From DASRDZ01 sp035569495 (GTDB lineage Bacteria; Chloroflexota; Dormibacteria; Aeolococcales; Aeolococcaceae): a DNA stretch of 64,000 nt. Each line of letters begins with the position of its first letter. The first letter of the stretch is position 1. The stretch spans positions 16,168-80,167 of the forward strand of contig DATMMX010000042.1 of the NCBI GenBank assembly GCA_035569495.1, read 5' to 3'. The position numbers and the translations under genes are program-made. The notes under the pieces were generated by a model, which made no database searches, was not told the origin of the DNA, and saw only the letters and a program-made list of their open reading frames with translations. Below are positions 8,447 to 16,668 of the stretch, piece after piece.

Positions 8447-9385
8447 ATGCAGATTCGACAGCTGGGCAGCAGCGGCCTCGCCGTCTCGGTGGTGGGACTG
8501 GGCACCAACCAGTTCCGCACCAAGATGGACGACGCCGCGGTGAACCACACGGTGAGCGCGGCGCTCGACGCCGGCATCACCCTCTTCGACACCGCCGACA
8601 TCTACGGCGGCCGCGGCGGCTCCGAGGAGTCGCTCGGCCTGGCCCTGCGCGGGCGCCGCGATCGGGCGGTGGTGGCCACCAAGTTCGGCATGGACATGGG
8701 CGACGGTGCGGTGGCGCGCGGCTCGCGTCGCTACATCCGCCTGGCGGTCGAGGCCTCGCTGCGCCGCCTGCAGACCGACTGGATCGACCTCTACCAGTAC
8801 CACGAGCCCGACGGCGTGACCCCGATCGCGGAAACCCTGGCCGCGCTGGACGAGCTGGTCGACGAGGGCAAGGTGCGCTACATCGGCTCGTCGAACCTGG
8901 CGGCGTGGCAGGTGGCGGACGCGGAGTGGATCGCGCGCGGCGCGCACGGCGAGCGTTTCATCAGCGCGCAGAACCGCTACAGCCTGCTGGAGCGCGAGGT
9001 CGAGCGCGAGCTGGCGCCGGCGGCGGTGCACTTCGGCATCGGCATCCTGCCGTTCTTCCCGCTGGCCGCAGGTGTTCTCACCGGCAAGTACCGTCGCGGC
9101 GAGGCGCCACCGCCGGGCACCCGCCTCGCGGGGCAGCCGCATCGCGCCCACGAGATGCTCACCGAGACGACCTTCGCGCTGCTGGATCGCCTGGAGGCGT
9201 TCGGGCGTGAACGCGGTCACACGCTGCTGGAGGTGGCCATCGCCGGACTGGCGTCGCGTTCCGCGGTGTCGTCGGTGATCTCGGGCGCGACGTCGCCCGA
9301 GCAGGTGCGCGCCAACGCGGCGGCGGGCGATTGGGCACTGGGCGCAGAGGACCGGGCGGCGCTCGACGCGCTGCTGCACGGCTGA
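8447..9385 (+). CDS. Aldo/keto reductase
   Basis: A 312-residue NADPH-dependent oxidoreductase of the aldo/keto reductase superfamily. The catalytic residues are visible: Asp and Tyr in FDTADIYGG, Lys in ATKFG and His in YQYHEPD. The C-terminal cofactor-binding segment SSVISGATSPEQVRANA is typical. It would reduce a carbonyl of an unknown substrate. It follows the GntR gene by 40 bases and may share its transcript. The ATG at 8447 begins exactly at the conserved MQIRQLG; longer frames upstream overlap the regulator and are rejected. Confidence 0.88.
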   Translation: MQIRQLGSSGLAVSVVGLGTNQFRTKMDDAAVNHTVSAALDAGITLFDTADIYGGRGGSEESLGLALRGRRDRAVVATKFGMDMGDGAVARGSRRYIRLAVEASLRRLQTDWIDLYQYHEPDGVTPIAETLAALDELVDEGKVRYIGSSNLAAWQVADAEWIARGAHGERFISAQNRYSLLEREVERELAPAAVHFGIGILPFFPLAAGVLTGKYRRGEAPPPGTRLAGQPHRAHEMLTETTFALLDRLEAFGRERGHTLLEVAIAGLASRSAVSSVISGATSPEQVRANAAAGDWALGAEDRAALDALLHG

Positions 9386-9391
9386 GTGACC

Positions 9392-9438
9392 GGCGCTCCC
9401 GGTGGCCCGCGCGCTGGTCGCGTGGCCACCGGGGCGCC
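9392..9438. terminator. Hairpin terminator between convergent genes
   Basis: A strong inverted repeat, 9392-9407 against 9424-9438, forms a 15-base-pair GC-rich stem with one bulged T and a 16-base loop. It sits between the stop of the aldo/keto reductase and the stop of the leftward amidohydrolase. There is no clear T-run, so the mechanism is uncertain, but position and symmetry suit a bidirectional terminator. Confidence 0.55.
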
Positions 9439-9453
9439 AGGTCAGTGCACGGT

Positions 9454-10590
9454 CTAGGCGGAGGCCTTGAGGAAGCGGTCGTAGATGCGCAGCGCGTTGC
9501 CGGAGAGCATGGCGCTCTTCTCGTCCACGGCGACGTTGGCGAACTGCGCGGCGATGGTCTTCCAGGAGTACGGCCAGTCCGACACGATGTGCGGGTAGTC
9601 GTTCGACCACAGCATGCGCTCGACGCCGATGCGGTGCCGGTTGGTGATGCCGTAGGTGTCGGTGACGAAGGCGAAGAAGAAGTGGTCGCGCATGTACTCG
9701 CTGGGACGGCGGGCGAGCTGGCGGTCCTTCAGGGTTGCCTTGGCGTGGCGCATGTAGTTGTCGTCGGCGACCTCTTCGAAGTACGGCAGCCAGCCGCAGT
9801 CGACCTCGGTCATGACGAACTTCAGCTTGGGGAAGCGGTCGAGGATGCCGCTGAAGATGATCTCCAGCATGCGTCCCGGCGCGTCGTAGAAGTGCACGGT
9901 GCCGGGCAGCTTGCGGGCGTCGAGCTGGTAGGGCATGGCGTTGCTCAGCCCGATGTGGATCGAGATGGGCATGCCGCTCTGCTCGATGGCGCGCCAGAGG
10001 TCGTCGTCCTCGGGCTGCAGCGTGGTGTCGCCGTGCGGGTAGCAGGAGAGGTTGAGGCTGACCAGGCCGGGCATCTCGCTGACGCGCTCCACCTCGGTGA
10101 TCGCCTCACGGATTCCCTGGTTGGGAATTCCCGCCGCGCCACCGAGACGGTGCGGCGCGTACGAGCAGTACTCGCTGAGCCAGTCGTTGTAGGCGCGGAC
10201 CATGGCGTTGTGGAACTCGGCGTCGGTGTTGGCCACCACCGCCTGCCAGGGGCGGTTGGGGAAGAGCACCTCGGCGTCGACGCCGTCCTCGTCCAGCTCC
10301 TGGCAGCGCACCTTGGGATCCCAGCCGCCGGAGCGCATCTCCTCGGTGAACATCCAGTCGCGCATGTCCTCGGGCTTGTTGCCCGCGCAGACGGTGAAGC
10401 CGAAGGCGATGGGCCGCGGCACGCCCTCCATGATCCAGGCGTCGCCGTTCTCGAAGCGCTCCATCCGCGGCACGCGGTCGCGGTACTTGGGATCGACGCG
10501 CGACGTCCAGAGGTCACCGGGCTCGGTGACGTGGCTGTCCGCCGAGATCAACCGGTACGCGCGCCTGCCGTTGCCGTTCTGAGACTGCAT
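9454..10590 (-). CDS. Amidohydrolase family 2 protein (metal-dependent)
   Basis: A 378-residue TIM-barrel amidohydrolase. Metal-site motifs are ISADSHVTEP near the N-terminus, IHIGL in the middle and LWSNDYPHIVSDWP near the C-terminus. Members include hydrolases and decarboxylases acting on cyclic or aromatic acids. It is a close local paralogue of the gene at 12600-13790, sharing EPGDLWTSRV at the start and SDWPYSWKTI at the end. The ATG at 10590 is preceded by AAAGGA at a spacing of six. It is divergent from a luciferase-like oxidoreductase. Confidence 0.87.
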   Translation of the reverse strand: MQSQNGNGRRAYRLISADSHVTEPGDLWTSRVDPKYRDRVPRMERFENGDAWIMEGVPRPIAFGFTVCAGNKPEDMRDWMFTEEMRSGGWDPKVRCQELDEDGVDAEVLFPNRPWQAVVANTDAEFHNAMVRAYNDWLSEYCSYAPHRLGGAAGIPNQGIREAITEVERVSEMPGLVSLNLSCYPHGDTTLQPEDDDLWRAIEQSGMPISIHIGLSNAMPYQLDARKLPGTVHFYDAPGRMLEIIFSGILDRFPKLKFVMTEVDCGWLPYFEEVADDNYMRHAKATLKDRQLARRPSEYMRDHFFFAFVTDTYGITNRHRIGVERMLWSNDYPHIVSDWPYSWKTIAAQFANVAVDEKSAMLSGNALRIYDRFLKASA

Positions 10591-10643
10591 GGGGTGTCCT
10601 TTCTGGCGGCCGACCATCGGCGGCCGTGCTGAGCTGCTCTCGC

Positions 10644-10674
10644 TATTATTATAAAAATAGATATACTTGGCAAC
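10644..10674. promoter_or_regulatory. Divergent AT-rich promoter region
   Basis: An AT-rich island in GC-rich DNA. On the plus strand TATACT (10662-10667) is placed so that transcription would begin almost exactly at the GTG of the oxidoreductase gene (10675), implying a leaderless message. On the minus strand TATAAT (10653-10648) could serve the amidohydrolase gene. The TATACTTGG stretch resembles TATACTTTG in the promoter at 45861-45880. Confidence 0.5.
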
Positions 10675-11604
10675 GTGGTAGCGCCGCATCGCCCGGCCAT
10701 CGCCGTGGCCCTCTCCCATGTCGAGCCGCAGGTCGGCCCCCGTCTGGAGCGCTTCCTGGAGCTGGCCCGGGCCGTCGAGGACGCCGGAGCTGACCAGGTC
10801 GTTCTCAGCGAGCACGTCATCCTGGCCGAGGTGATCACCGGCCATCCGGGTGCCTCCAGCCACTTCCCCTTCCCCGGCACCGAGCAGTACCCCGAGCCGC
10901 TGGTCACCCTGGCGGCGATCGCCGCGGTCACCTCCCGGGTGCGGCTGAGCACCAACATCCTGATCGCGCCCCTGCGCCCCGCGGCGTTGCTGGCCAAGAT
11001 GGCGGCGACCCTCGACTGCCTCAGCGGCGGGCGGCTGGAGCTCGGCGTGGGCACCGGGTGGCACGAGCCGGAGTACGCGGCGATCGGCGTTCCCATGGAG
11101 CGCCTGCCCGCCCGGCTCGACGACACCCTGCGCGCCTGCCGCGCGCTGTGGCGCGACCATCCGGCGACGTTCTCCTCGCCCACGGTGAGCTTCGTGGACA
11201 TGCACTGCTCGCCCTCGCCGGTGCAGGCGGAGATCCCGCTGTGGATCGGCGGCGCCGCCACCCGCGGCATGGCCCGGCGCGTCGCCGAGCTGGGGCAGGG
11301 GTGGTCGCCGATGGGCGGCGACGACGCGGAGGAGGTGCGTGCGGGGCTGGTGCTGATCCGCGAGGAATGCGAGCGGATCGGGCGCGACTCCTCGGCGATC
11401 GGCGTGCGCGTCTCGATCTTTCCGCCTTCCGGCGCTCCGGCCGGCGATCGCGTTCGGCTGATGCTGGAGCGGATCCCGCCGCTGGTGGAGGCGGGCGTCA
11501 CCGTGGTGCAGGTGCCGCTGCCGCAGCTCGCGGCGCGCGTCGAGGATGCGCGGTCGGCGATCGCGGAGGTCGTCGAGGGCGCTCGGGCGGTGGTCGCCGG
11601 CTGA
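10675..11604 (+). CDS. Luciferase-like (LLM) flavin/F420-dependent oxidoreductase
   Basis: A 309-residue TIM-barrel enzyme of the luciferase-like superfamily. The segments STNILIAPLRPAALLAK, CLSGGRLELGVGTGW and IPLWIGGAA fit the actinobacterial F420-dependent subgroup. It would catalyse a hydride-transfer or mono-oxygenation step on an unknown substrate. The start is GTG at 10675 with no Shine-Dalgarno sequence, consistent with leaderless translation from the -10 box just upstream. The stop codon forms the outer tip of a long inverted repeat. Confidence 0.82.
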   Translation: MVAPHRPAIAVALSHVEPQVGPRLERFLELARAVEDAGADQVVLSEHVILAEVITGHPGASSHFPFPGTEQYPEPLVTLAAIAAVTSRVRLSTNILIAPLRPAALLAKMAATLDCLSGGRLELGVGTGWHEPEYAAIGVPMERLPARLDDTLRACRALWRDHPATFSSPTVSFVDMHCSPSPVQAEIPLWIGGAATRGMARRVAELGQGWSPMGGDDAEEVRAGLVLIREECERIGRDSSAIGVRVSIFPPSGAPAGDRVRLMLERIPPLVEAGVTVVQVPLPQLAARVEDARSAIAEVVEGARAVVAG

Positions 11605-11758
11605 GCGGCGCGCTGGACGCCGGGGGTGGTGCTGCGCCGCATCCGCTGTTGGGTGCCGCCGGCTCTTTTCTTCAGCAGCGCCGAACAACACGTTGTAGCC
11701 GGCCACGCGAGACGAGCATTCGGCGCATCACAACCCCCGGCGTCCAGCGCGCCCCTCA
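11602..11758. repeat. 157-base inverted-repeat element between convergent genes
   Basis: Two 43-base arms, 11602-11644 and 11716-11758, are inverted copies matching at 38 of 43 positions, including 21 consecutive bases. The outermost TGA of the left arm is the stop codon of the oxidoreductase gene, and the outermost TGA of the right arm is the stop codon of the leftward SDR gene. The 71-base centre has smaller inverted matches (GCCGGCT and AGCCGGC). It could be a MITE-like element that supplied both stops or a large bidirectional terminator. No target-site duplication is obvious. Confidence 0.6.
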
Positions 11759-12514
11759 CACCGCACTCCACCCCCCATCGACCGCAATCACCTGCCCAAT
11801 CACGTAGTTCGACGCCCCGCTGGCAAGAAATAGCAGCGCCCCATCCAGCTCATCGTCGCGCCCCCCACGCCCCACCGGCACGGTCCGCGCAATGTACCCC
11901 AACGACTTCTCGTTGTCGAACATCCCCGAGGTCATCTCCGTCGGAAACCACCCCGGCGCAATCGCATTGACCCTGACCCCGTGCCGCGCCCACTGCGCCG
12001 CCAGCTCGCGCGTCAGGTTCACCACCGCCCCCTTGCTCGCCGCATACGCCGCCTGGGGAATCTTCCCGATCCCCACCAGCCCCAGCGTCGACGCCACGTT
12101 GACGATGCTCCCGCTGCCCTGCGGAATCATCACCTTGGCCGCCTCGCGGCAGCACGCGAACAGGCCCACCACGTTGGTCTCGAACACCCGCCGCACCTCG
12201 TCGGCGCTCTCCTCCAGCGCCGGCCCCACGTGCGTCGTGCCCGCATTGTTGACCAGGATGTCGAGCCGTCCGAACCGGCCCACCGCCGCCTCGACCATGG
12301 CCACCACCGACGCCTCGTCGGCGACGTCCGCAACCACGCCCATGCAGCGCTCCGCGCCCAGCTCCGCCTCCAGCGCCCGGATCCGCTCCTCGCGCCGCGC
12401 CGCCGCCACCACCAGCGCCCCGTTCTCCACCAGGACGCGCACGAAGCGCATGCCCAGCCCGCTGGACGCTCCCGTCACCACCGCCACCCGCCCCTCGACG
12501 TCGAAGACACTCAC
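11756..12514 (-). CDS. Short-chain dehydrogenase/reductase (SDR)
   Basis: A 252-residue classical SDR. The cofactor motif TGASSGLG is at residues 14-21, NNAG at 89-92, and the catalytic Tyr and Lys at 157 and 161 in YAASK. The C-terminal VIAVDGGW is typical. It would oxidise a hydroxyl or reduce a ketone with NAD(P). The GTG start at 12514 leaves 85 bases to the divergent amidohydrolase. Its stop lies within the inverted repeat at 11602-11758. Confidence 0.9.
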   Translation of the reverse strand: MSVFDVEGRVAVVTGASSGLGMRFVRVLVENGALVVAAARREERIRALEAELGAERCMGVVADVADEASVVAMVEAAVGRFGRLDILVNNAGTTHVGPALEESADEVRRVFETNVVGLFACCREAAKVMIPQGSGSIVNVASTLGLVGIGKIPQAAYAASKGAVVNLTRELAAQWARHGVRVNAIAPGWFPTEMTSGMFDNEKSLGYIARTVPVGRGGRDDELDGALLFLASGASNYVIGQVIAVDGGWSAV

Positions 12515-12550
12515 CGTTGACTCACCCTCCGGGCCGCTCTACCATCTTTG

Positions 12551-12570
12551 TAAGTTTTAGAAGATTAGGC
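12551..12570. promoter_or_regulatory. AT-rich divergent control element
   Basis: The intergenic sequence between the SDR and the rightward amidohydrolase holds TTAGAAGATTAG (12557-12568). Nearly the same element, TTAGAAGATAG, lies upstream of the class II aldolase operon at 31879-31889. This is the only AT-rich stretch in the gap, so it probably contains promoter or operator sequence. Confidence 0.4.
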
Positions 12571-12599
12571 CTTTTCGAGCGACGGTTGGAGGAGTGCGC

Positions 12600-13790
12600 A
12601 TGACCCAGGGCGCGTCGCGCCGCTACGAGCTGATCTCAGCCGACGGCCACTTCAACGAGCCGGGTGACCTGTGGACCTCGCGAGTCTCCGCCCGCTTCCG
12701 CGACCGGGTGCCGCGCATCGAGAGCTTCGAGCAGGGCGACGCCTGGGTCTTCCCCGGCTACGAGAACCAGCCGGTGCCCTTCGCCTGGGGCGCGTGCGCG
12801 CATCGCAAGCCCGAGGACATGGGCCCGTGGTGTCGCTTCGAGGAGATCAACCCGGGCAGCTACGACCCCAGGGCGCGCGTCGCCGAGATGGACGAGGACG
12901 GCGTCGACGCCGAGGTGCTCTTCCCCTCCGGCGCCACCAACACGTACGTCGCCTCCGCCGAGGATCCCGAGCTGCACCACGCGATGGTGCGCGCCTACAA
13001 CGACTGGGTCTCCGAGTTCTGCGCCCACGCGCCGGACCGGCTCGGCGGCACCGCACTGATCCCCAACCGTGGCGTCGAGGGCGCGCTCGCCGAGGTTGAG
13101 CGCGTCCTCGACATGCCGGGGTTCGTCGGGTTCCTGCTCAAGGCGTATCCGCACGGCGACGCCGACAACATCCTGCCCGAGGACGACGCGGTGTGGGAGG
13201 CGGTGGCCGCGTCGGGCAAGCCGCTGACCATCCACATCGGCCTGGGCGCGACGATGAGCGGCCGGATGAGCCGCCTCAAGGCGCAGGACCTGCCCGGCAC
13301 GGTGCACTTCAACGACGCGCCGGTGCGCATGCTCCAGTTCATCTTCAGCGGTGTGCTCGACCGCTACCCCTCGCTGCGCGTCCCGCTCATCGAGGTGGAC
13401 TGCGGCTGGCTGCCCTACTTCTCCTTCACCGCCGACGACAACTTCATGCGCCACGCCAAGTCCTCGCTGCGCGACCACAGGCTGAGCCGCATGCCCAGCG
13501 AGTACATGCGCGAGTTCTTCCCCGCCGCCTTCATCACCGACCCCTACGCGATCATCAACCGCGAGCTGATCGGCGTCGAGCGGATGATGTGGTCGAACGA
13601 CTACCCGCACATCACCTCGGACTGGCCCTACTCCTGGAAGACGATCAACGCCGCCTTCGCGGAGGTGCCCGTCGCCGAGCGCAAGGCCATCCTGGCCGGC
13701 AACGCGCAGCGCGTCTTCGGGTTCGGGACGGAGTCGTCCGCTTCTCGCAGCGGCGACCGCGAGCCGGTCGCGTCGGGGAGCGTCCGCTGA
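12600..13790 (+). CDS. Amidohydrolase family 2 protein (metal-dependent)
   Basis: A 396-residue amidohydrolase close to the one at 9454-10590. Metal-site motifs are ISADGHFNEP, IHIGLG and MMWSNDYPHITSDWP. The last 20 or so residues are Ser/Arg-rich and extend beyond the paralogue. The ATG at 12600 is chosen because GGAGG lies seven bases upstream; the GTG at 12594 would abut it. It is followed after 35 bases by a DapA-fold gene, so the two products may act in one step or on the same compound. Confidence 0.87.
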   Translation: MTQGASRRYELISADGHFNEPGDLWTSRVSARFRDRVPRIESFEQGDAWVFPGYENQPVPFAWGACAHRKPEDMGPWCRFEEINPGSYDPRARVAEMDEDGVDAEVLFPSGATNTYVASAEDPELHHAMVRAYNDWVSEFCAHAPDRLGGTALIPNRGVEGALAEVERVLDMPGFVGFLLKAYPHGDADNILPEDDAVWEAVAASGKPLTIHIGLGATMSGRMSRLKAQDLPGTVHFNDAPVRMLQFIFSGVLDRYPSLRVPLIEVDCGWLPYFSFTADDNFMRHAKSSLRDHRLSRMPSEYMREFFPAAFITDPYAIINRELIGVERMMWSNDYPHITSDWPYSWKTINAAFAEVPVAERKAILAGNAQRVFGFGTESSASRSGDREPVASGSVR

Positions 13791-13825
13791 GCCTGCACCG
13801 CGGCGGCGCGGCCGCCGAGCTGACC

Positions 13826-14740
13826 ATGTTCTGCATGTCGGCGACGCCGTTCGCCGCCGACGGCTCGCTCGACGAGGACGCCCTGCGCGCCCACCTGCAG
13901 CGCCTGGTCGACGCGGGCAACGGCGTCTACCTGGGCAGCGGCGGCGCCGGTGAGGGTCACGTCCTGACTCCTGCGGAGCTGCGCCGCATCTACGACGTCG
14001 GCGTCTCCGTGTGCCGCGGCCACGTGCCGGTGTACGCCAATCCGCGCGAGTCGCGCAGCGCGGCGGCGATGTACGAGGTCGCCCGTGAAGCGGTGGCCGC
14101 GGGCGTCGACGTGGTGCAGATCTACCAGCTCGACGCCGGGCACGGCATGATCCCCACGCTGCGCGAACAGGAGGCGTACTTCCGCGAGCTGCTCGCCGAG
14201 CTGCAGCACCCGCTGGCCATCTCCATCCACGCCTACGCCGGCTACGCCGCGCCGCCGTCGCTGCTCGCCGCGCTGATCCACGACTTCCCGCAGGTGGGCG
14301 CCGTCAACGTGATGGGGCCGCCGAACTCGTACTTCATGGAGCTCCGCGACGCCCTCCCCGAGTCGGTGCTGATGTACACCAGCGTCCTCAACGTGCTGCA
14401 GGGCTTCGCTCTGGGCGCCTCGGGCGCATTGCTCGCCGAGAACAACGTCATCCCCAACGTCTGCCGCCGCATCGCCGACGGCTGGGCCAGCCGCGACCTC
14501 GACATGGCGAGCGACGCCGCGCGCACCGTGCAGCGCTTCAGCAACGTGGTCAACCGCTGGGCGCCGTCCACCGCGCGCTGGGTGAAGATGGCGCTGCACG
14601 TCCTCGACCTCCCCGCCGGGAACGGCGTCCTCCGCCGCCCCTACCTGCTGCCCCCTGAGGCGGAGCAGGCCGACATGGCCCGGGCCTTCGCCGACCTGCG
14701 CATCCGCGAGCTCGAAGGATTGCCCGCCCCGGCCGGCTGA
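13826..14740 (+). CDS. DapA-fold (dihydrodipicolinate synthase family) protein lacking the Schiff-base lysine
   Basis: A 304-residue protein of the DapA/N-acetylneuraminate lyase fold. The N-terminal SATPFAADGSLDEDALRAHL matches the family, but the usual GxxGE region reads GSGGAGEGHVL, and the usual GIK lysine region reads VGAVNVMGP, with Asn where the Schiff-base Lys is expected. Catalysis by the standard aldolase route is therefore unlikely. The gene at 34339-35262 carries the same change. ATG at 13826 is the first clear start; the frame is open upstream but holds no ATG or GTG close to the previous stop. Confidence 0.75.
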   Translation: MFCMSATPFAADGSLDEDALRAHLQRLVDAGNGVYLGSGGAGEGHVLTPAELRRIYDVGVSVCRGHVPVYANPRESRSAAAMYEVAREAVAAGVDVVQIYQLDAGHGMIPTLREQEAYFRELLAELQHPLAISIHAYAGYAAPPSLLAALIHDFPQVGAVNVMGPPNSYFMELRDALPESVLMYTSVLNVLQGFALGASGALLAENNVIPNVCRRIADGWASRDLDMASDAARTVQRFSNVVNRWAPSTARWVKMALHVLDLPAGNGVLRRPYLLPPEAEQADMARAFADLRIRELEGLPAPAG

Positions 14741-14745
14741 TCGGC

Positions 14746-15519
14746 TCAGGAGGCCACGTCGCGGCGGCGGAAGTCGAGCGCACCCACAACAACGAACCCG
14801 AGCGCCCACGCCGCGGCGACTAGCAGGGCGCCGCCATACGCGACGTCGACCGTCCCGCCGTGCCCGATGGCGTCGAGCTGGCTGGCGAAGAGGACGCTGT
14901 TCAGCGAGGGGAAGGAGTTGGTCAGCAGTCCCTCGACGGCGAACACGTAGGCCAGTCCCGCGACGATCGCCGGAGCGGGCGAGCGCAGCACCAGACCGAG
15001 CAGGCCACCGAGGATCGCGTAGCCGAGCGTCGACAGCACCAGGTCCAGGCCGCCCGCGGCGATCGACCCCAGTCCTGACGAAGTGGTCCACAGCGCTGTC
15101 GACACGCCGTAGCCGGGCGCGGTGATCAGCGCCACCGGGAAGGACACCAGGTAGGCGAGCAGCACCCCGGCGGCGATCAGCGCCGCGATCACCAGCGCCT
15201 TGCCGGCGTACAGGGTCAGCCGCTTGGGCTGGCGCACCAGGAGGTTGCGCAGCGTGCCGCCGGAGAACTCGGTGGAGAAGGTGAAGGCCGCGAACCCCAG
15301 TCCGACGATGGCCAGGAAATCCGTCGAATGGGCCAGGATTGCCCGAAACCCGTCCTGCTGCGAGTACAGGGCGATGTTGGCGTGGGCGCGTGGCCGGTCC
15401 AGCTCGTGGAGCCCGACGATCACCGCGGCGATGGAGAGCACCACGATGGCCACGAACGCCGTGCCCAGGATGCCAGGCCGCCGCACCTTCAGCCACTCGC
15501 TGCGCATCGCGCCCTTCAC
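14746..15519 (-). CDS. ABC-2 type transporter permease
   Basis: A 257-residue membrane protein with about six hydrophobic segments, beginning with SEWLKVRRPGILGTAFVAIV, which is typical of ABC-2 permeases (first Ser-Glu-Trp-x-Lys block, then a long outside loop). It pairs with the ATPase encoded immediately upstream, whose stop it overlaps as GTGA. The pair probably exports a drug, lipid or peptide, or maintains the membrane. ATG at 15507 is an alternative start. Confidence 0.85.
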   Translation of the reverse strand: MKGAMRSEWLKVRRPGILGTAFVAIVVLSIAAVIVGLHELDRPRAHANIALYSQQDGFRAILAHSTDFLAIVGLGFAAFTFSTEFSGGTLRNLLVRQPKRLTLYAGKALVIAALIAAGVLLAYLVSFPVALITAPGYGVSTALWTTSSGLGSIAAGGLDLVLSTLGYAILGGLLGLVLRSPAPAIVAGLAYVFAVEGLLTNSFPSLNSVLFASQLDAIGHGGTVDVAYGGALLVAAAWALGFVVVGALDFRRRDVAS

Positions 15520-16484
15520 CCGACGCCTCCTTCGGTGAGCGCGAGGAACGTCTCTTCCAGAGTCGAGCCCGTGTGGCTGATCTCGTCCAGCGCGATGCCC
15601 GCCTGCATGGCGAGCCGGTTCACCTCCGCGGCCCTGCCCTCGAAGCGCTCGACGTGCACCTGGTGGTCGACGCGCGTCGCGTGGTGACCCTTTGCGGACA
15701 GGAGCCTGGCGAGGTCGTCGAGCTGGTCGGGCTTCTCGGGAACGAGCACGAGCGTCGTGCGCCGCCGCGCGAGCAGGTCCGCCATGGTCCCGTGGAAGAG
15801 CAGCCGGCCCTCCTTGAGCACCAGGATCCAGTCCGCCATCTGCTCGAGCTCGCTGAGGATGTGGCTGCTGACGAACACGGTCACGCCCTGGTCGCGAAGC
15901 CTGGTGAGCAGGCGCCGCATCTCCTGGATGCCGGACGGGTCGAGCCCGTTGGCCGGCTCGTCGAGGATCAGCAACGCGGGGCGCGGCAGCAGCGCGGCCG
16001 CGATGCCGAGGCGCTGCTTCATGCCCAGCGAGTAGCCGAGCACCCGGTCGCCGGCCCGGTCGCCGAGCTCGACGATGTCGAGGACCTCGTCGACCCGCGA
16101 CTCCGGCGTGCCGTCGAGGGCGGCGAGGATCTCGAGGTTTCGACGTCCGCTCAGCCACCAGTAGAAGGCCGGACCCTCGATCAGCGCGCCGACGCGCGGC
16201 AGGTAGTCGCCGGGACGGTCGATCGGTGAGCCCAGCACCTCCGCGCTCCCGGACGTCGGCGCCACGAACGACAGCAGCATGCGGATGGTCGTCGTCTTGC
16301 CGGAGCCGTTGGGACCGACGAAACCGGCGATCACGCCCGCGGGAACGTCGAAGTCGATTGCGTCGACGGCGACGCGGGAGCCGTAGCGCTTGGTGAGGCC
16401 CCTGGCACGGATGGCTACGGGCCGCAGCTCGGACGCGACCCCTTCCGTTGCGGCGGCCGTGTCTCTGGCGGCGTCGAGGACCAT
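15516..16484 (-). CDS. ABC transporter ATP-binding protein (ABC-2 exporter)
   Basis: A 322-residue ATPase. Walker A is GPNGSGKTT, the signature is YSLGMKQR, and Walker B is LLILDEPANGLDP. The C-terminal domain ending GSTLEETFLALTEG is typical of the drug-exporter (DrrA/CcmA-like) class. An N-terminal extension of about 30 residues precedes the core. It forms an exporter with the permease at 14746-15519 and lies divergent from the GYW-repeat protein. The ATG at 16484 is the last start before the conserved region. Confidence 0.88.
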   Translation of the reverse strand: MVLDAARDTAAATEGVASELRPVAIRARGLTKRYGSRVAVDAIDFDVPAGVIAGFVGPNGSGKTTTIRMLLSFVAPTSGSAEVLGSPIDRPGDYLPRVGALIEGPAFYWWLSGRRNLEILAALDGTPESRVDEVLDIVELGDRAGDRVLGYSLGMKQRLGIAAALLPRPALLILDEPANGLDPSGIQEMRRLLTRLRDQGVTVFVSSHILSELEQMADWILVLKEGRLLFHGTMADLLARRRTTLVLVPEKPDQLDDLARLLSAKGHHATRVDHQVHVERFEGRAAEVNRLAMQAGIALDEISHTGSTLEETFLALTEGGVG

Positions 16485-16599
16485 GAGGGGCCACTCTAGC
16501 CGCCGCCCCATGAACGGAGCATGAAGGCCCCGCGGGCGGCGTTGTTGGCCGCGCCCACGCTCCGTTTGCATGGTTCGCGGCACTTGTGGCATGATCCGC

Positions 16600-16645
16600 G
16601 GCCGACGGGTCGCAGGGTCCCCTCCGTCGAGTAGGGACCGCGGCC
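16600..16645 (+). promoter_or_regulatory. Hairpin in the leader of the GYW-repeat/RHS operon
   Basis: Two nested stems can form upstream of the ATG at 16669: GGCCG (16600-16604) with CGGCC (16641-16645), and GGTCCC (16616-16621) with GGGACC (16634-16639) around a 12-base loop. The ribosome binding site GGGAGG follows. It may be a structured 5-prime leader; it does not match a riboswitch that I recognise. The rest of the 184-base gap to the ABC gene shows nothing else. Confidence 0.3.
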
Positions 16646-16668
16646 AGAGAGGAAGGGAGGGTTTGCCA

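Noticed and set aside
11626..11970. Plus-strand open frame across the inverted repeat and the SDR gene
   Set aside because: It is a shadow of the SDR gene with composition unlike a real protein and no ribosome site.
12594..12599. GTG start for the amidohydrolase at 12594
   Set aside because: The ribosome site GGAGG would touch the codon; ATG at 12600 has normal spacing.
16585..16668. Riboswitch in the leader of the GYW-repeat gene
   Set aside because: Nested stems exist, but no conserved riboswitch core was recognised; kept only as a hairpin.
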